From an uncultured Verrucomicrobiota bacterium (GTDB lineage Bacteria; Verrucomicrobiota; Kiritimatiellia; CAIVKH01): 64,000 bases of DNA. How positions within the stretch are numbered: position 1 is the first letter of the stretch; every line of letters begins with the position of its first letter. A model generated the notes under the pieces. That model saw only the letters and a program-made list of their open reading frames with translations, searched no databases and had not been told where the DNA came from. The position numbers and the translations under genes are program-made. The DNA lies in assembly GCA_937872895.1 (NCBI GenBank), contig CALMUP010000008.1:132976-196975 (forward strand), read 5' to 3'. Positions 24,281-35,599 of the stretch are shown one piece after another.

Positions 24281-25816
24281 ATGAAGCGCATCCTCTCCCT
24301 GCTGGTGGCCGGATGGATGGGAACCGTGCCGGTTTCCGCCCGCCTGGTCGAACTGACCATCCTCCACACCACCGACCTGCACGGACACCTCTGGCCGACG
24401 GCGACCTACGAGGGGCAGGCCGATGTAGGCGGGCTGCTGCGGTGTGCGGCCCGGATCGGGCAGGTGCGGGCGGAGGTGCCGAATGCCCTGTTGATCGACT
24501 GCGGTGACACCTTCCAGGGGGCGCCGGAGAGTTACCTGACCGAGGGGCGCCTGCTGATCGATGCGCTCAACGTGTTGACCTACGATGCGTGGGTCCTGGG
24601 CAACCACGAGATCGACTGGGGGCCGAAGCTGCTGCGGGCGCGGCACGACCAGGTGGAGGTACCGTTCCTTGCCGCCAATCTCGGGTTTGCCTCGGCCGAG
24701 GCCAACTGGTTGCCGAAGATCCAGCCGTTTGTCATCCGCGAGGTGGACGGCATCCGCGTCGCGATCATCGGCCTGACCACGCCGGGGATTCCGCGCTGGT
24801 CGCGGCCGCACCTGCTCGATGGGGCGTTGTTCCGCCGATCGGTGGAAACCCTCGGGGCCATCCTGCCGCAGGTCAAGGCGGAGCGGCCGGATGTGATCGT
24901 CGTGGCGGTGCACCAGGGGTTCCGCAACCGCGGGGATGATTTCGCCAACGAGATCCGGGCCATCGCGGCGGCGTTTCCCGAGATCGATGTCCTGCTCGGC
25001 GGGCACACCCACACGCCGGTCGAGGACATGCGGTTCGGGCCGGTGCTGTACAGCCAGGCCGGTTACTACGGCATCTGGCTGGGCCGGGTGTCGCTGACCT
25101 ACGACACGGTGCGCAAGGCGGTGGTGGAGAAGAAGGGTGCGCTCGAGTTGATGGATGCGTCGGTGCCGTACCACGAGGGCTTGCTGGCGCGGTGGAGCAA
25201 CGACCTCGCGGCGGCGGCCGCGCAGCTGGACGAGCCGTGGACGGACTGGCCGGAGCGCCTGGATCCGGCGCCGGATGCGATCGGCCGGTCGTCGATGCAG
25301 CAGGTTATCGCGGCGGCGATTGCCGGGGCCAGCGGGGCGGATTTCGTCCTGCACGGGAGTCTGGACGACAAGCCGCTCGAGCCGGGGCCGTTGCGCCACC
25401 GCGATGCCTGGCGGATCGTGCCGTATGAAAACACCATCGGTGTGGTATCGCTCACGCCGCAGGAGATCCGGGAAATCCTCGCCGACAACCATGCGCGGCC
25501 GCTCGGGCCGATGTCGCTGGGGCCGTACGGTTTCACGTACGAAGTGACGGCGGGGCCGGGTGGGCGGCCGGTCATCGGGGAATTGCGCGACCTCGAGGGC
25601 AAGCCGCTGCATGCGCGCAAGCGCTACCGGGTGGCGATGAACAGCTACGTGCTGGCCTCGGGCGGTGAGCGCAATTTGGCGGCGCGGCGGTTGGCGGATC
25701 AGCCGGAATCGCGCCTGGAGTTGCTGCCCCAGGATACGCGGCGGATGGTGGTGGATTTCATGCGAAAGCAGGCGGCCAAGCGGGTGATCGCGGAGGAGCC
25801 GGTCAACGCGCCATGA
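24281..25816 (+). CDS. Secreted 5'-nucleotidase / metallophosphoesterase
   Basis: 511 residues from ATG 24281; ATG 24272 three codons earlier is equally possible. MKRILSLLVAGWMGTVPVSA is a signal peptide. The calcineurin-like domain (about 22-300) has all metal ligands in order: HTTDLHGHL, DCGDTFQG, LGNHEIDWG, VAVHQGF and GGHTHTPVED. The C-terminal 5'-nucleotidase domain (about 330-500) has YENTIGVVSLT and YVLASGGERN. It hydrolyses nucleotides in the periplasm for salvage or phosphate supply. The substrate-specificity loop cannot be judged. Stop overlaps the next ATG. Confidence 0.88.
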   Translation: MKRILSLLVAGWMGTVPVSARLVELTILHTTDLHGHLWPTATYEGQADVGGLLRCAARIGQVRAEVPNALLIDCGDTFQGAPESYLTEGRLLIDALNVLTYDAWVLGNHEIDWGPKLLRARHDQVEVPFLAANLGFASAEANWLPKIQPFVIREVDGIRVAIIGLTTPGIPRWSRPHLLDGALFRRSVETLGAILPQVKAERPDVIVVAVHQGFRNRGDDFANEIRAIAAAFPEIDVLLGGHTHTPVEDMRFGPVLYSQAGYYGIWLGRVSLTYDTVRKAVVEKKGALELMDASVPYHEGLLARWSNDLAAAAAQLDEPWTDWPERLDPAPDAIGRSSMQQVIAAAIAGASGADFVLHGSLDDKPLEPGPLRHRDAWRIVPYENTIGVVSLTPQEIREILADNHARPLGPMSLGPYGFTYEVTAGPGGRPVIGELRDLEGKPLHARKRYRVAMNSYVLASGGERNLAARRLADQPESRLELLPQDTRRMVVDFMRKQAAKRVIAEEPVNAP

Positions 25817-27012
25817 GCGAGTCCCGGCTAGATCGGTGGGTGGGCGGGTGCCTGTTGCTGACGGCATTGCTGCTGCCGTTGTCGCTGGTGCTGGTGCAGC
25901 CGGTGGTCTACCTCGGCTCGGTGCTGGCCATCGCGGCGTGGTGGCGCACACCGCGTGCGGCGCGGCCGCGGTACGGGTTCGGCCCGTACATCCTGGTGTT
26001 CCTCGCCTTCGTGGTGGTGACCAGCCTGGCGGGCATCCGGCCATCGACTTCGATCGGGAAATGGAACCGGTTCCTGGTGCTGGCCCTTGCGTGGTCGGTG
26101 CCGTGGATGGTCAGCCGTCTGCCGCGCGAGGCGGGACAGGTGTGGATCCTGAAGATGGCCGGGATGTTCATGATCGGTATCGGATTCAAGGCGGCGTACG
26201 ACCTGGTGCGGGTGCCGGTGCTGGTATCGATGGATGTGCCGTTGTTCCTCGCCGGCAACATGCGGGATCCGCAGTTCTACATGGTCGGATTATGCCTGGT
26301 CGCCGGGTTGGTGCTGGGCGGGGCGTGGTCGATGCGGTATCCGCCGACCGCGGCGGCGTTGCTGTTCAGCGCGGCGGGGTTGCTAATCCATTTCAAGCGC
26401 GGAGCGTGGACGGCAACGCTGGGCGGGTTGGTGGTGATTGCGCTGGTCAGCCGACGGTGGAAGCCGGTGGTGTGGTCGGCGGCGGTGCTCGCGGTGGTGC
26501 TGTTGTCGCCGGCGGTGCGTGAGCGGGTCGGGCAGATCGGGCGGGAGTTCGATATCGAGCGCGGCGGGCGGATGTTGTTGTGGACGGAGGTAGGGCCGGC
26601 GCTGATAGCCGAACATCCGTTCGGGGTCGGCTGGAAGGCGGTGAAGCACGAGGATTTCCTCGCGGTGTCGGATCGGGTCGAGCCGCGGTTGAACCACCTG
26701 CACAACAATCTCATGCAGGTCACGCTCGAACTGGGCTGGCTCGGTGTGCTGGCGTGGACGGCGTGGATGGTTGCCATCGGGCGGACGGCGTGGCGGGCAT
26801 GCCGGCCGGCGGCTGGCGTGGCGGCGGACCCGGTGCGTGCGGGTCTCGGGTTGGGGGTGTTGGGGGCGTTTGCGGCGATGATGTTCAACGGGTTGGTTGA
26901 ATACAATTTCGGGGACAGCGAGATCTTCATGATGCTGATGGTGCTGATGGGGTGGGCGGCGGCGTTGGGATTGCTGGAGGCGAAGCCGCGGGATCCGGCC
27001 GTTTCGCCGTGA
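25813..27012 (+). CDS. O-antigen ligase/polymerase-family membrane protein
   Basis: 399 residues, start overlapping the nucleotidase stop (ATGA). About ten to eleven hydrophobic helices run through the chain. The Wzy_C domain lies about 185-380 with the large periplasmic loop after residue 240 (GREFDIERGGRMLLWTEVGP, then GVGWKAVKHEDFL and LNHLHNNLMQVTLELGWLG). The HLHNN motif is the family's key periplasmic His segment. Such proteins ligate O-antigen to lipid A-core (WaaL) or polymerise O-units (Wzy); sequence alone does not separate the two. It is one of several envelope genes in the window. Confidence 0.8.
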   Translation: MSESRLDRWVGGCLLLTALLLPLSLVLVQPVVYLGSVLAIAAWWRTPRAARPRYGFGPYILVFLAFVVVTSLAGIRPSTSIGKWNRFLVLALAWSVPWMVSRLPREAGQVWILKMAGMFMIGIGFKAAYDLVRVPVLVSMDVPLFLAGNMRDPQFYMVGLCLVAGLVLGGAWSMRYPPTAAALLFSAAGLLIHFKRGAWTATLGGLVVIALVSRRWKPVVWSAAVLAVVLLSPAVRERVGQIGREFDIERGGRMLLWTEVGPALIAEHPFGVGWKAVKHEDFLAVSDRVEPRLNHLHNNLMQVTLELGWLGVLAWTAWMVAIGRTAWRACRPAAGVAADPVRAGLGLGVLGAFAAMMFNGLVEYNFGDSEIFMMLMVLMGWAAALGLLEAKPRDPAVSP

Positions 27013-28169
27013 AGGGGGCGTGGCATCTCGGGGTGGTGGCGGGGATCCCGCTGCGCCTGCATTGGAGTTTCTTCCTCGTGCTGGTGTGGTCCGGATCCCT
27101 CGGCTACCGGGCGGCGGGGTGGGATGCGGTGGTCTATTCGGTCACACTGACCGTGGTCTTATTCTTGTGTGTTTTCCTGCATGAACTTGGCCATGCCCTC
27201 GCGGCGCGGAGGTACGGGGTCGGGACGCGCAGCATCACCTTGTTGCCGATCGGCGGGGTGGCGGCGTTGGAGCGGATTCCGGAGCGGCCGCGGGAGGAAC
27301 TGGTCATCGCGCTGGCGGGGCCGCTGGTCAATGTGGTTATCGCGCTGGTCCTCATCGGCTGGATGGGGTGGCCGGACGAGGCACGGTTTGCCCGGCTCGG
27401 TTCACGTGACTGGGGTGAGTTCCCCGACATGGTCTTGCTGCTCAACTTGATCATGATCGGGTTCAACCTGATCCCGGCGTTTCCGATGGATGGTGGCCGG
27501 GTCTTGCGGGCGATTCTGGCTACGGTCATGCGGTATCCGCAGGCCACATCGGTGGCTTCCGTGATCGGTCAGGGATTTGCGGTGGTGATGGTGGTGGCCG
27601 GCTTTTCTTATAATCCGTTCCTCTCGCTGATCGGGGTAATGGTGTTCCTGGGGGCGCGGGCAGAATCGCGGGTTGTGCACCTGCGATCGGCGTTATCCGG
27701 ATTGACAGTTCGAGACATCATGGTCGTGCCGCCGCCGGTGTTATCGCCGGGGTCGTTGATCGAGGAATGTATCGATGGTTGGCGTCAGCACGGGCACCGG
27801 GATTTCGTGGTCGTGGACGATGGCCGGGTGGTCGGGGTGCTGGATGATGCAACATGGCGGGCGCATGCGCTGGATGTCGAGCGCGGGTGGCCACTGTGCC
27901 GGATCATGGTACGTCCGGTGGTGATGGTGCGTCCGGATATGCCGTTGATTTCGCTGTGTGACCTGGTGCGTTCCGGGCAGCAGGAACTTTATCCGGTGGT
28001 CGTGGGGGCGGAGTTGATCGGCCTGGTCAGTCGCGCCAGGGTCCGGGCTATCATGGAGCAGGGCTGGATGGTTCAACCAGTGGGCCACCGGGCGGTTGAG
28101 GATGCACCGGTGGTTCAGCGATCGGAAACCGGTGCCGGGCGCGACCGGTCATGGTTGGATGTCGGGTGA
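27009..28169 (+). CDS. Site-2 protease (M50) with CBS domains
   Basis: 386 residues from GTG 27009, overlapping the ligase stop. Residues about 1-215 form the six-helix M50 core: CVFLHELGHALAARRYG carries HExxH, and NLIPAFPMDGGRVLRAIL the third ligand Asp. Residues about 235-355 form a CBS pair (TVRDIMVVPPPVLSPG, VRPDMPLISLCDLVRSG). This S2P group (group III, SpoIVFB-like with CBS) cleaves membrane-bound regulators within the bilayer, with CBS sensing nucleotides. The target is unknown. The 3' end overlaps the convergent CCA gene by 21 bp. Confidence 0.88.
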   Translation: MKGAWHLGVVAGIPLRLHWSFFLVLVWSGSLGYRAAGWDAVVYSVTLTVVLFLCVFLHELGHALAARRYGVGTRSITLLPIGGVAALERIPERPREELVIALAGPLVNVVIALVLIGWMGWPDEARFARLGSRDWGEFPDMVLLLNLIMIGFNLIPAFPMDGGRVLRAILATVMRYPQATSVASVIGQGFAVVMVVAGFSYNPFLSLIGVMVFLGARAESRVVHLRSALSGLTVRDIMVVPPPVLSPGSLIEECIDGWRQHGHRDFVVVDDGRVVGVLDDATWRAHALDVERGWPLCRIMVRPVVMVRPDMPLISLCDLVRSGQQELYPVVVGAELIGLVSRARVRAIMEQGWMVQPVGHRAVEDAPVVQRSETGAGRDRSWLDVG

Positions 28170-29555
28170 GGCGCGCAGGGTGTCGAGGTGTTGATCCAGC
28201 CAGGCCTCGGCGGTAATGCGATCCGAAAACGAACCTTCCAGTTGCTGCTCGTAGATGGATTTCAACACGCGGCCGAGATGGGGGCCGGGCGTGAGGCCGC
28301 GTTGCATCAGGTCCTTGCCGGTGATCAGGGGGCGGGGCAGGGCGGGTTCGGTGGTGAGGGTATCGCGAAACGTACGGATCTGATCGTAGTGGTCCAGCGA
28401 ACCGTGGCTCGACAGGCAGTCGATGCGGTGCAGTTCCAATTCCAGGGGAAAGGTCGGGGCGCCGACCCATTTACGCAGGGTGGCGGCGCGCATCTCGGGA
28501 ACGGCGGCGAAACGCATGTGGTTGCGCACGGCGATCACCACGTCATCGATCAGCTGGTTCGGGCAGCGGAAGCGGCGCAGGATATCGGCGGCCATGATCG
28601 CGCCTTGCTCGTCGTGTCCGAAAAATCGGATGCGTGGATTTCCCTGGCGGTCGGGCTGGATGGAGAACGTCGCGGGTTTCGCGACGTCATGCATCAGGAT
28701 CGACCAGACCAGGGCCGGGGTGCGTTCCTTCATCGTTTCCAGCATCAGGCAGACATGCTCGAACACATCGCCTTCGGGGTGGTAGTCGGGTGGTTGTTCC
28801 ACGCCGTGCATGGCCTCCACTTCGGGAAGGATGACGGCGAGGATGCCGGTGGCGGAGAGGCGTTTCAGGGCGGTGCCGGGGTGGGGTGCTTCCATCAGGG
28901 TGCGGATCAGTTCATCGCGGATGCGTTCCGGGCTGATGGCGCGGAGGTCGTCGGCGTGGTCGCGCATCGCCTGCAGGGTGGCGGGGTCGATGTCAAATTC
29001 CAGTACCGAGGCGAAGCGGATGGCGCGCAGGATGCGGAGGTGATCCTCGGCGAACCGTTCGGCGGGGATGCCGATGGCGCGGATCAGGCGGCGTTCGAGG
29101 TCGGCGAGGCCGCCGACGTAATCGATCACCTCGCCGGAGGCGGGGTCGTAGAACATGCCGTTGATGGTGAAGTCGCGGCGCCGGGCATCCTCATCGGGGG
29201 TTGTGAAACGGACCGATTCGGGGCGGCGGCCGTCGCGGTACGGGCCTTCGGTGCGGAAGGTGGCGACTTCGAAGGGGCAATCGTCGATAATCACCTGGAC
29301 GACGCCGAAAGATTTCCCGAAGCTGCGGGAATCGGGGAAGAGGGACTCCACGCGGTTGGGCGGGGCATCGGTCGCAATGTCGATGTCGTGGACGGGGCGG
29401 CCGATCAGCAGGTCGCGGGCGAAACCGCCGGCGAAGTAGGCCTGATGGCCGGCGGAGCGCAGGGAGGTAACGACCTGTGAGGCGGCGTCACGGATGGTGG
29501 GCGGGACCAGCGAGGCGTCCAGCGTGACCGGCTTTCTCGTGGGCGATCCGGACAT
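28149..29555 (-). CDS. cca: CCA-adding tRNA nucleotidyltransferase / poly(A) polymerase family
   Basis: 468 residues. The class II nucleotidyltransferase head has AYFAGGFARDLLIGRPVHDI followed by DIATDA (catalytic DxD), then DEDARRRDFTINGMFYD (RRDFTINA motif C-like) and the neck FAEDHLRILRAIRFA. An HD domain follows (VFEHVCLMLETM, SILMHDVAKP, HDEQGAIMAADILRRF). The tail is the RNA-binding body. It repairs or adds tRNA 3' CCA; this organism needs it because its tRNA-Leu lacks an encoded CCA. CCA-adding versus poly(A) activity cannot be told with certainty from sequence. Confidence 0.85.
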   Translation of the reverse strand: MSGSPTRKPVTLDASLVPPTIRDAASQVVTSLRSAGHQAYFAGGFARDLLIGRPVHDIDIATDAPPNRVESLFPDSRSFGKSFGVVQVIIDDCPFEVATFRTEGPYRDGRRPESVRFTTPDEDARRRDFTINGMFYDPASGEVIDYVGGLADLERRLIRAIGIPAERFAEDHLRILRAIRFASVLEFDIDPATLQAMRDHADDLRAISPERIRDELIRTLMEAPHPGTALKRLSATGILAVILPEVEAMHGVEQPPDYHPEGDVFEHVCLMLETMKERTPALVWSILMHDVAKPATFSIQPDRQGNPRIRFFGHDEQGAIMAADILRRFRCPNQLIDDVVIAVRNHMRFAAVPEMRAATLRKWVGAPTFPLELELHRIDCLSSHGSLDHYDQIRTFRDTLTTEPALPRPLITGKDLMQRGLTPGPHLGRVLKSIYEQQLEGSFSDRITAEAWLDQHLDTLRASPDIQP

Positions 29556-29561
29556 GCCTCA

Positions 29562-30512
29562 TCAGGCGCGCGTACCGGGCCGGGTATGGCCGGCCGAGGT
29601 GCCCCGTGCGGTGCCGCGGTTGGTCCCGGATTGGGTATCCGAGGCATGTTGGATGCCATGCCGGGTTGGACTCGCCCGTTGGGACGGACTACGGCGGGCG
29701 ATGTGCTGGGCGCAAAAGCGGACGAGATCATCACGGTCGACGGGAGAGATGTACGATGCGCGGGTCGAGTCATGCAATTCAATGCGCACCAGGTGGTGCG
29801 CCGAGGTAGCATAGTAATAGCCACTGTTCATGACCGTGGATCCATTGATCCGCGAGAGGGAGTGGATGCGCTGGAAGGCAATGGGTTTCGCATAAAACCA
29901 TCCTTCGATGACCAGTCCTTCGTTGCTGGCGAGGTAGCGGCGGGGCGGATAGACGAGCGGATACAACTGCAGAGTCAGGCGGAAAAACGAGGCATCTATG
30001 GCGGCCGGGGTGTTGATCTCCCACGAGGTGGTGTCGAAGTTCAGCATGTAACGGTAGGTCCTTAGTCGGGCCAGCAAGGCAACGAACAATCCGACCACGG
30101 CAACCAGCGTAGCGGCTTGTGCCGAGCTTCCGTCGATAAAGTTAAACGCAGTCTTCTCCAGGTTGCCCACGTCCGCCGTGCGTATGTAGGCGATGTAGGC
30201 GAATGCGCAGGGCGAGAGCAGGTGGAGCGGGGTCGCGGTGATCTTTCCCGTCTCCATCAAGGTAAAGGCCAAGTGGAAGATATAGAGTGCGACCAGTCCC
30301 AGCGAAAGCAGGAAGCCAAACTGGGTGCTCAAATTCTGTCGGCCAACGTCCATTGCGGTGTTTGCAACTTGCGTCGCTGCCGTGGGTTCGGCGGCGCCGT
30401 AATGATGCAGGTAGTATGGAATCAGTAGCGACGATAGGAATAAACAAAAAGTAATAAGTTCCAATTCCCACGGATAACCGGGGCGATTCCACTGACTGCG
30501 ATCCTTGCTCAT
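29562..30512 (-). CDS. Membrane protein with C-terminal PH-like domain, unknown function
   Basis: 316 residues with start ATG at 30512 (AAAGGGA precedes); the frame extends further but without a ribosome site. Four to five hydrophobic helices occupy residues about 12-160 (ELITFCLFLSSLLIPYYLHH, FGFLLSLGLVALYIFHLAFT, AATLVAVVGLFVALLARL). The C-terminal part (about 175-275) reads as a small beta-rich domain of PH type (YPPRRYLASNEGLVIEGWFY, FQRIHSLSRINGSTVMNSGY). The last 45 residues are basic and low complexity. No named family recognised. Tail of the gene lies 7 bases from the CCA gene, same strand, so they may be co-transcribed. Confidence 0.55.
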   Translation of the reverse strand: MSKDRSQWNRPGYPWELELITFCLFLSSLLIPYYLHHYGAAEPTAATQVANTAMDVGRQNLSTQFGFLLSLGLVALYIFHLAFTLMETGKITATPLHLLSPCAFAYIAYIRTADVGNLEKTAFNFIDGSSAQAATLVAVVGLFVALLARLRTYRYMLNFDTTSWEINTPAAIDASFFRLTLQLYPLVYPPRRYLASNEGLVIEGWFYAKPIAFQRIHSLSRINGSTVMNSGYYYATSAHHLVRIELHDSTRASYISPVDRDDLVRFCAQHIARRSPSQRASPTRHGIQHASDTQSGTNRGTARGTSAGHTRPGTRA

Positions 30513-30656
30513 GGTATCCCTTTCCAGCGTTCGGTATCGGTTGCCGGATACTTCAGCGAACACCATAATCGGGAAGTTGAAGCGGTACAAGGGGAATAGG
30601 TGACTCGTAGTACTTCCGGGATTGCTCCGATACGATGGTTCGTGTACACCAGCGAC

Positions 30657-31166
30657 ATGAACCGACTCACATCCTATTTCCTGCTTGGTGTGCTCATGGT
30701 CCTGTCGGCGTGCAAGCCGGCGGCCGATCGTCAATCCGCCGTTTCTGCAGTGCGGTCGACTTCCGATGCGCCGGTTACCTCATCGAAGGTATCCGGAATG
30801 CTGACCCCGGTTTCGGGGGGAGACCCGGTCGATCTCTTTCAGTTGCCGGGGCAAGCGACGGTGCTGGTCTTTTTTGCACCTTGGTCCGACAGCGCTGCGG
30901 CGACACTTGCATGGATGACCTCGGCATCCTTGCCGGGCGTTGAGCTAGTTCCGGTCGTGCTGGATCGGGCGGGATCCTCGCCGGTTCCTGAAATCGACGG
31001 ACATGTCGTTTACCGCGCCGATGAAGATCTGGCCGCCGGTTTGGGCGTACGGGCCTTGCCAACTGCGGTACGGATCGAAGCGGGCCGGGTGGCAGCACGG
31101 TGGGCTGGTTTACCGTCGTTCACCGGAATAACGGCGACAGCCATCTCGCCGGTTCCAGGTAGCTGA
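30657..31166 (+). CDS. TlpA-like thioredoxin-fold lipoprotein lacking the CxxC motif
   Basis: 169 residues from ATG 30657. MNRLTSYFLLGVLMVLSACK has a lipoprotein signal and lipobox LSAC, so the mature protein begins at Cys18-19. The fold resembles TlpA/thioredoxin: DLFQLPGQATVLVFFAPWSD then ELVPVVLDRAGS and ALPTAVRIEAGRVAARWAG with the cis-Pro (LPT). At the active site WCxxC is replaced by WSDSA, so it cannot do disulfide exchange. It may be a structural or binding relative. Divergent to the membrane protein at 29,562-30,512. Confidence 0.6.
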   Translation: MNRLTSYFLLGVLMVLSACKPAADRQSAVSAVRSTSDAPVTSSKVSGMLTPVSGGDPVDLFQLPGQATVLVFFAPWSDSAAATLAWMTSASLPGVELVPVVLDRAGSSPVPEIDGHVVYRADEDLAAGLGVRALPTAVRIEAGRVAARWAGLPSFTGITATAISPVPGS

Positions 31167-31275
31167 ACCGGTTGCCTGTTGTGCTGCAATCCCTTGTGAT
31201 TTCTGCTGGCGGAACCCGGCCGTTCCGTGTAACGTTTCGCCCTTCGTATTTACGTAACTGATTGGGAGACAAACC

Positions 31276-33789
<2,514 letters not shown>

Positions 33790-33799
33790 GGCTGAACCG

Positions 33800-34441
33800 A
33801 TGATCGAGCTCCCCACGGTTTCCACCGCGTATCTGTGGTTTGACACCGAGTATTCGTCGCTCGATCTCGGCCGGGCCCGGTTGCTGCAGGTCGCGATGGT
33901 CATGACCGATGTTCACCTGCAGCGGATCGCCCCGGTGTCGGAGGACGTGAACCTGTTCATCCGGCTGCCTGACGGCGAGCAGGTCAGCCCGTGGATCACC
34001 GAGAACATGCCCGGCCTGGTGGCGCGCTGCCGCTCGGACGCCGCGTGCCCGGTGGAGGAGGCGGACCGGATCCTCGCCGCCACCATCGACCGCCACGTGG
34101 TGGTGCCGCTTGGCGACGACAAGAAGAAGCCGATCCTCGCCGGAAACAGCATCCACGCCGACTGGTTCCTGCTGATGAAGTACCTGCCGCAGGTGCGCCA
34201 GCGCATCCACTACCGCCACCTCGACGTGACCACGCTTAAGCTGCAGTGGCAGGATCATGCCCTGGGTGAGAAGTTCGAGAAGGATGACGTGGCCCTGGTG
34301 CGCAGGCAGTTTCCCGGTCTCGTGGTCAACGAGGACAGCCGGTTGCACGACGCGTACTACGACTGCCAGGCCTCGGCCGCCGAACTCGCCTACTACCGCA
34401 AGAAGCTGTTCAAGCGTCCTCCCGCCGCGGCCAAGCCATGA
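33800..34441 (+). CDS. Oligoribonuclease-like DEDDh exonuclease
   Basis: 213 residues. YLWFDTEYSSLDLGRARLLQVAMV carries ExoI D-E (Asp in WFDTE), GNSIHADWFLLMKYLP the second Asp (H-ADWF), and EDSRLHDAYYDCQAS the final H...D of motif III. HYRHLDVTTLKLQ matches oligoribonuclease (the 'DVST' position). It degrades 2-5 nt RNA or pGpG. Somewhat longer than E. coli Orn (181) through inserts near residues 60 and 100. Overlaps dus by 4 bases. The function call is at family level. Confidence 0.75.
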   Translation: MIELPTVSTAYLWFDTEYSSLDLGRARLLQVAMVMTDVHLQRIAPVSEDVNLFIRLPDGEQVSPWITENMPGLVARCRSDAACPVEEADRILAATIDRHVVVPLGDDKKKPILAGNSIHADWFLLMKYLPQVRQRIHYRHLDVTTLKLQWQDHALGEKFEKDDVALVRRQFPGLVVNEDSRLHDAYYDCQASAAELAYYRKKLFKRPPAAAKP

Positions 34442-35583
34442 ACAGCGACCAACCGCTTCCGCTGGCCCGCCCGCTTGCCTGGGGCAGCCTGCAACTGCCC
34501 AACCGGACGGTGCTCGCCCCGCTGGCCGGCGTGACCGATACGCCGTTCCGCCGCATCTGTGCCGACTACGGTGCGGCGTTGACCTACGTGGAGATGCTGG
34601 TGTCGGTCGCGGTGATCTACAAGAGCAAGCGGACCTGGGAGATGCTGAACCGGCATCCGAGCGAGCAGCGCGTCGGTGTGCAGCTCACCGGCCGCAACGT
34701 CGAGGAGGTTGCCAAGGCCGCGGCCATCCTCGACCAAGAAGGATTCGACACGATCGACATCAACATGGGGTGCCCGGTCCGCAAGGTCGTGCACTCCGGT
34801 TCGGGCAGCGCGTTTCTGAAGGATCCGGAGCGGATCTCCGAGACCCTGCGGCAGGTCAAGGCGCTGGTCACCCGTCCGCTTAGCGCAAAGTGCCGGATCG
34901 GGTTCACCAAGGAGGCGCTGAACATCACCGAGGTCGCCCCGCGCATGGCGGCCGCCGGGTGCGACGGCATTACCATCCATGGCCGCACCCGCGATTGCAC
35001 CTACGCGGCTCCGGTGCAGTATGACCAGATCCGTGCCGGCGCGGAGGCCGCTCGCGCGGTCAATCCCGCGATGCCGGTGCTCGGCAACGGCAATGTGTTT
35101 GATCGCCAGACCGCGCAATTGATGCTCGACCGGACCGGGGTCGATGGCGTGATGGTCAGCCGCGGTTCGCTCGGCAACCCGTGGCTGTTCGCCGAGCTGA
35201 CCGATCCCTCGTTCAAGCAACCCACCATCGGCGAATGGCTCGACGGGGTGTTGCGTCATTTCGACTACCACAAGGAGTTCTACGGCGACACCGAGTACTC
35301 GGCCCGGCTGATGCGCAAGCACCTGATCTGGTACGCCAACGGTTTCCCGTACTGCGCGGCCTTGCGCGGGTTCTTCAACGGGGTGACGTCGCTGGCCGAT
35401 GCCAAGGCGGAGCTGACCCGGTATGCCGCGCAATACCCTGCCGACCTGCGGCGGTACGACGACGGCGCCATGTCCCGGATGTTCAAGGAGGATCCCAAGT
35501 ACCAGATGGACCGCGAGATCGACCGCGGCGTCGGCACGGACGGATTGGATGGCTCGATGAGCGAGTCGACGCCCTGCCACTAA
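34438..35583 (+). CDS. dus: tRNA-dihydrouridine synthase
   Basis: 381 residues, overlapping the exonuclease stop (ATGA). NRTVLAPLAGVTDTPFRRIC is the FMN-barrel opening; NMGCPVRKVVHSGSGSAFLK carries the catalytic Cys; ITIHGRTRDCTY and PVLGNGNVFDRQTAQ and GVMVSRGSLGNPWLF complete the Dus pattern. It reduces specific uridines in the tRNA D-loop with NADPH. The subtype looks closest to DusB by length and motifs. A 40-residue C-terminal extension is polar and unassigned. Confidence 0.88.
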   Translation: MNSDQPLPLARPLAWGSLQLPNRTVLAPLAGVTDTPFRRICADYGAALTYVEMLVSVAVIYKSKRTWEMLNRHPSEQRVGVQLTGRNVEEVAKAAAILDQEGFDTIDINMGCPVRKVVHSGSGSAFLKDPERISETLRQVKALVTRPLSAKCRIGFTKEALNITEVAPRMAAAGCDGITIHGRTRDCTYAAPVQYDQIRAGAEAARAVNPAMPVLGNGNVFDRQTAQLMLDRTGVDGVMVSRGSLGNPWLFAELTDPSFKQPTIGEWLDGVLRHFDYHKEFYGDTEYSARLMRKHLIWYANGFPYCAALRGFFNGVTSLADAKAELTRYAAQYPADLRRYDDGAMSRMFKEDPKYQMDREIDRGVGTDGLDGSMSESTPCH

Positions 35584-35599
35584 CATTGAAGGAGTACCC

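Noticed and set aside
30515-30734. N-terminal extension of the membrane protein to 30734
   Set aside because: No ribosome site, and it overlaps the divergent promoter space; ATG 30512 has AAAGGGA.
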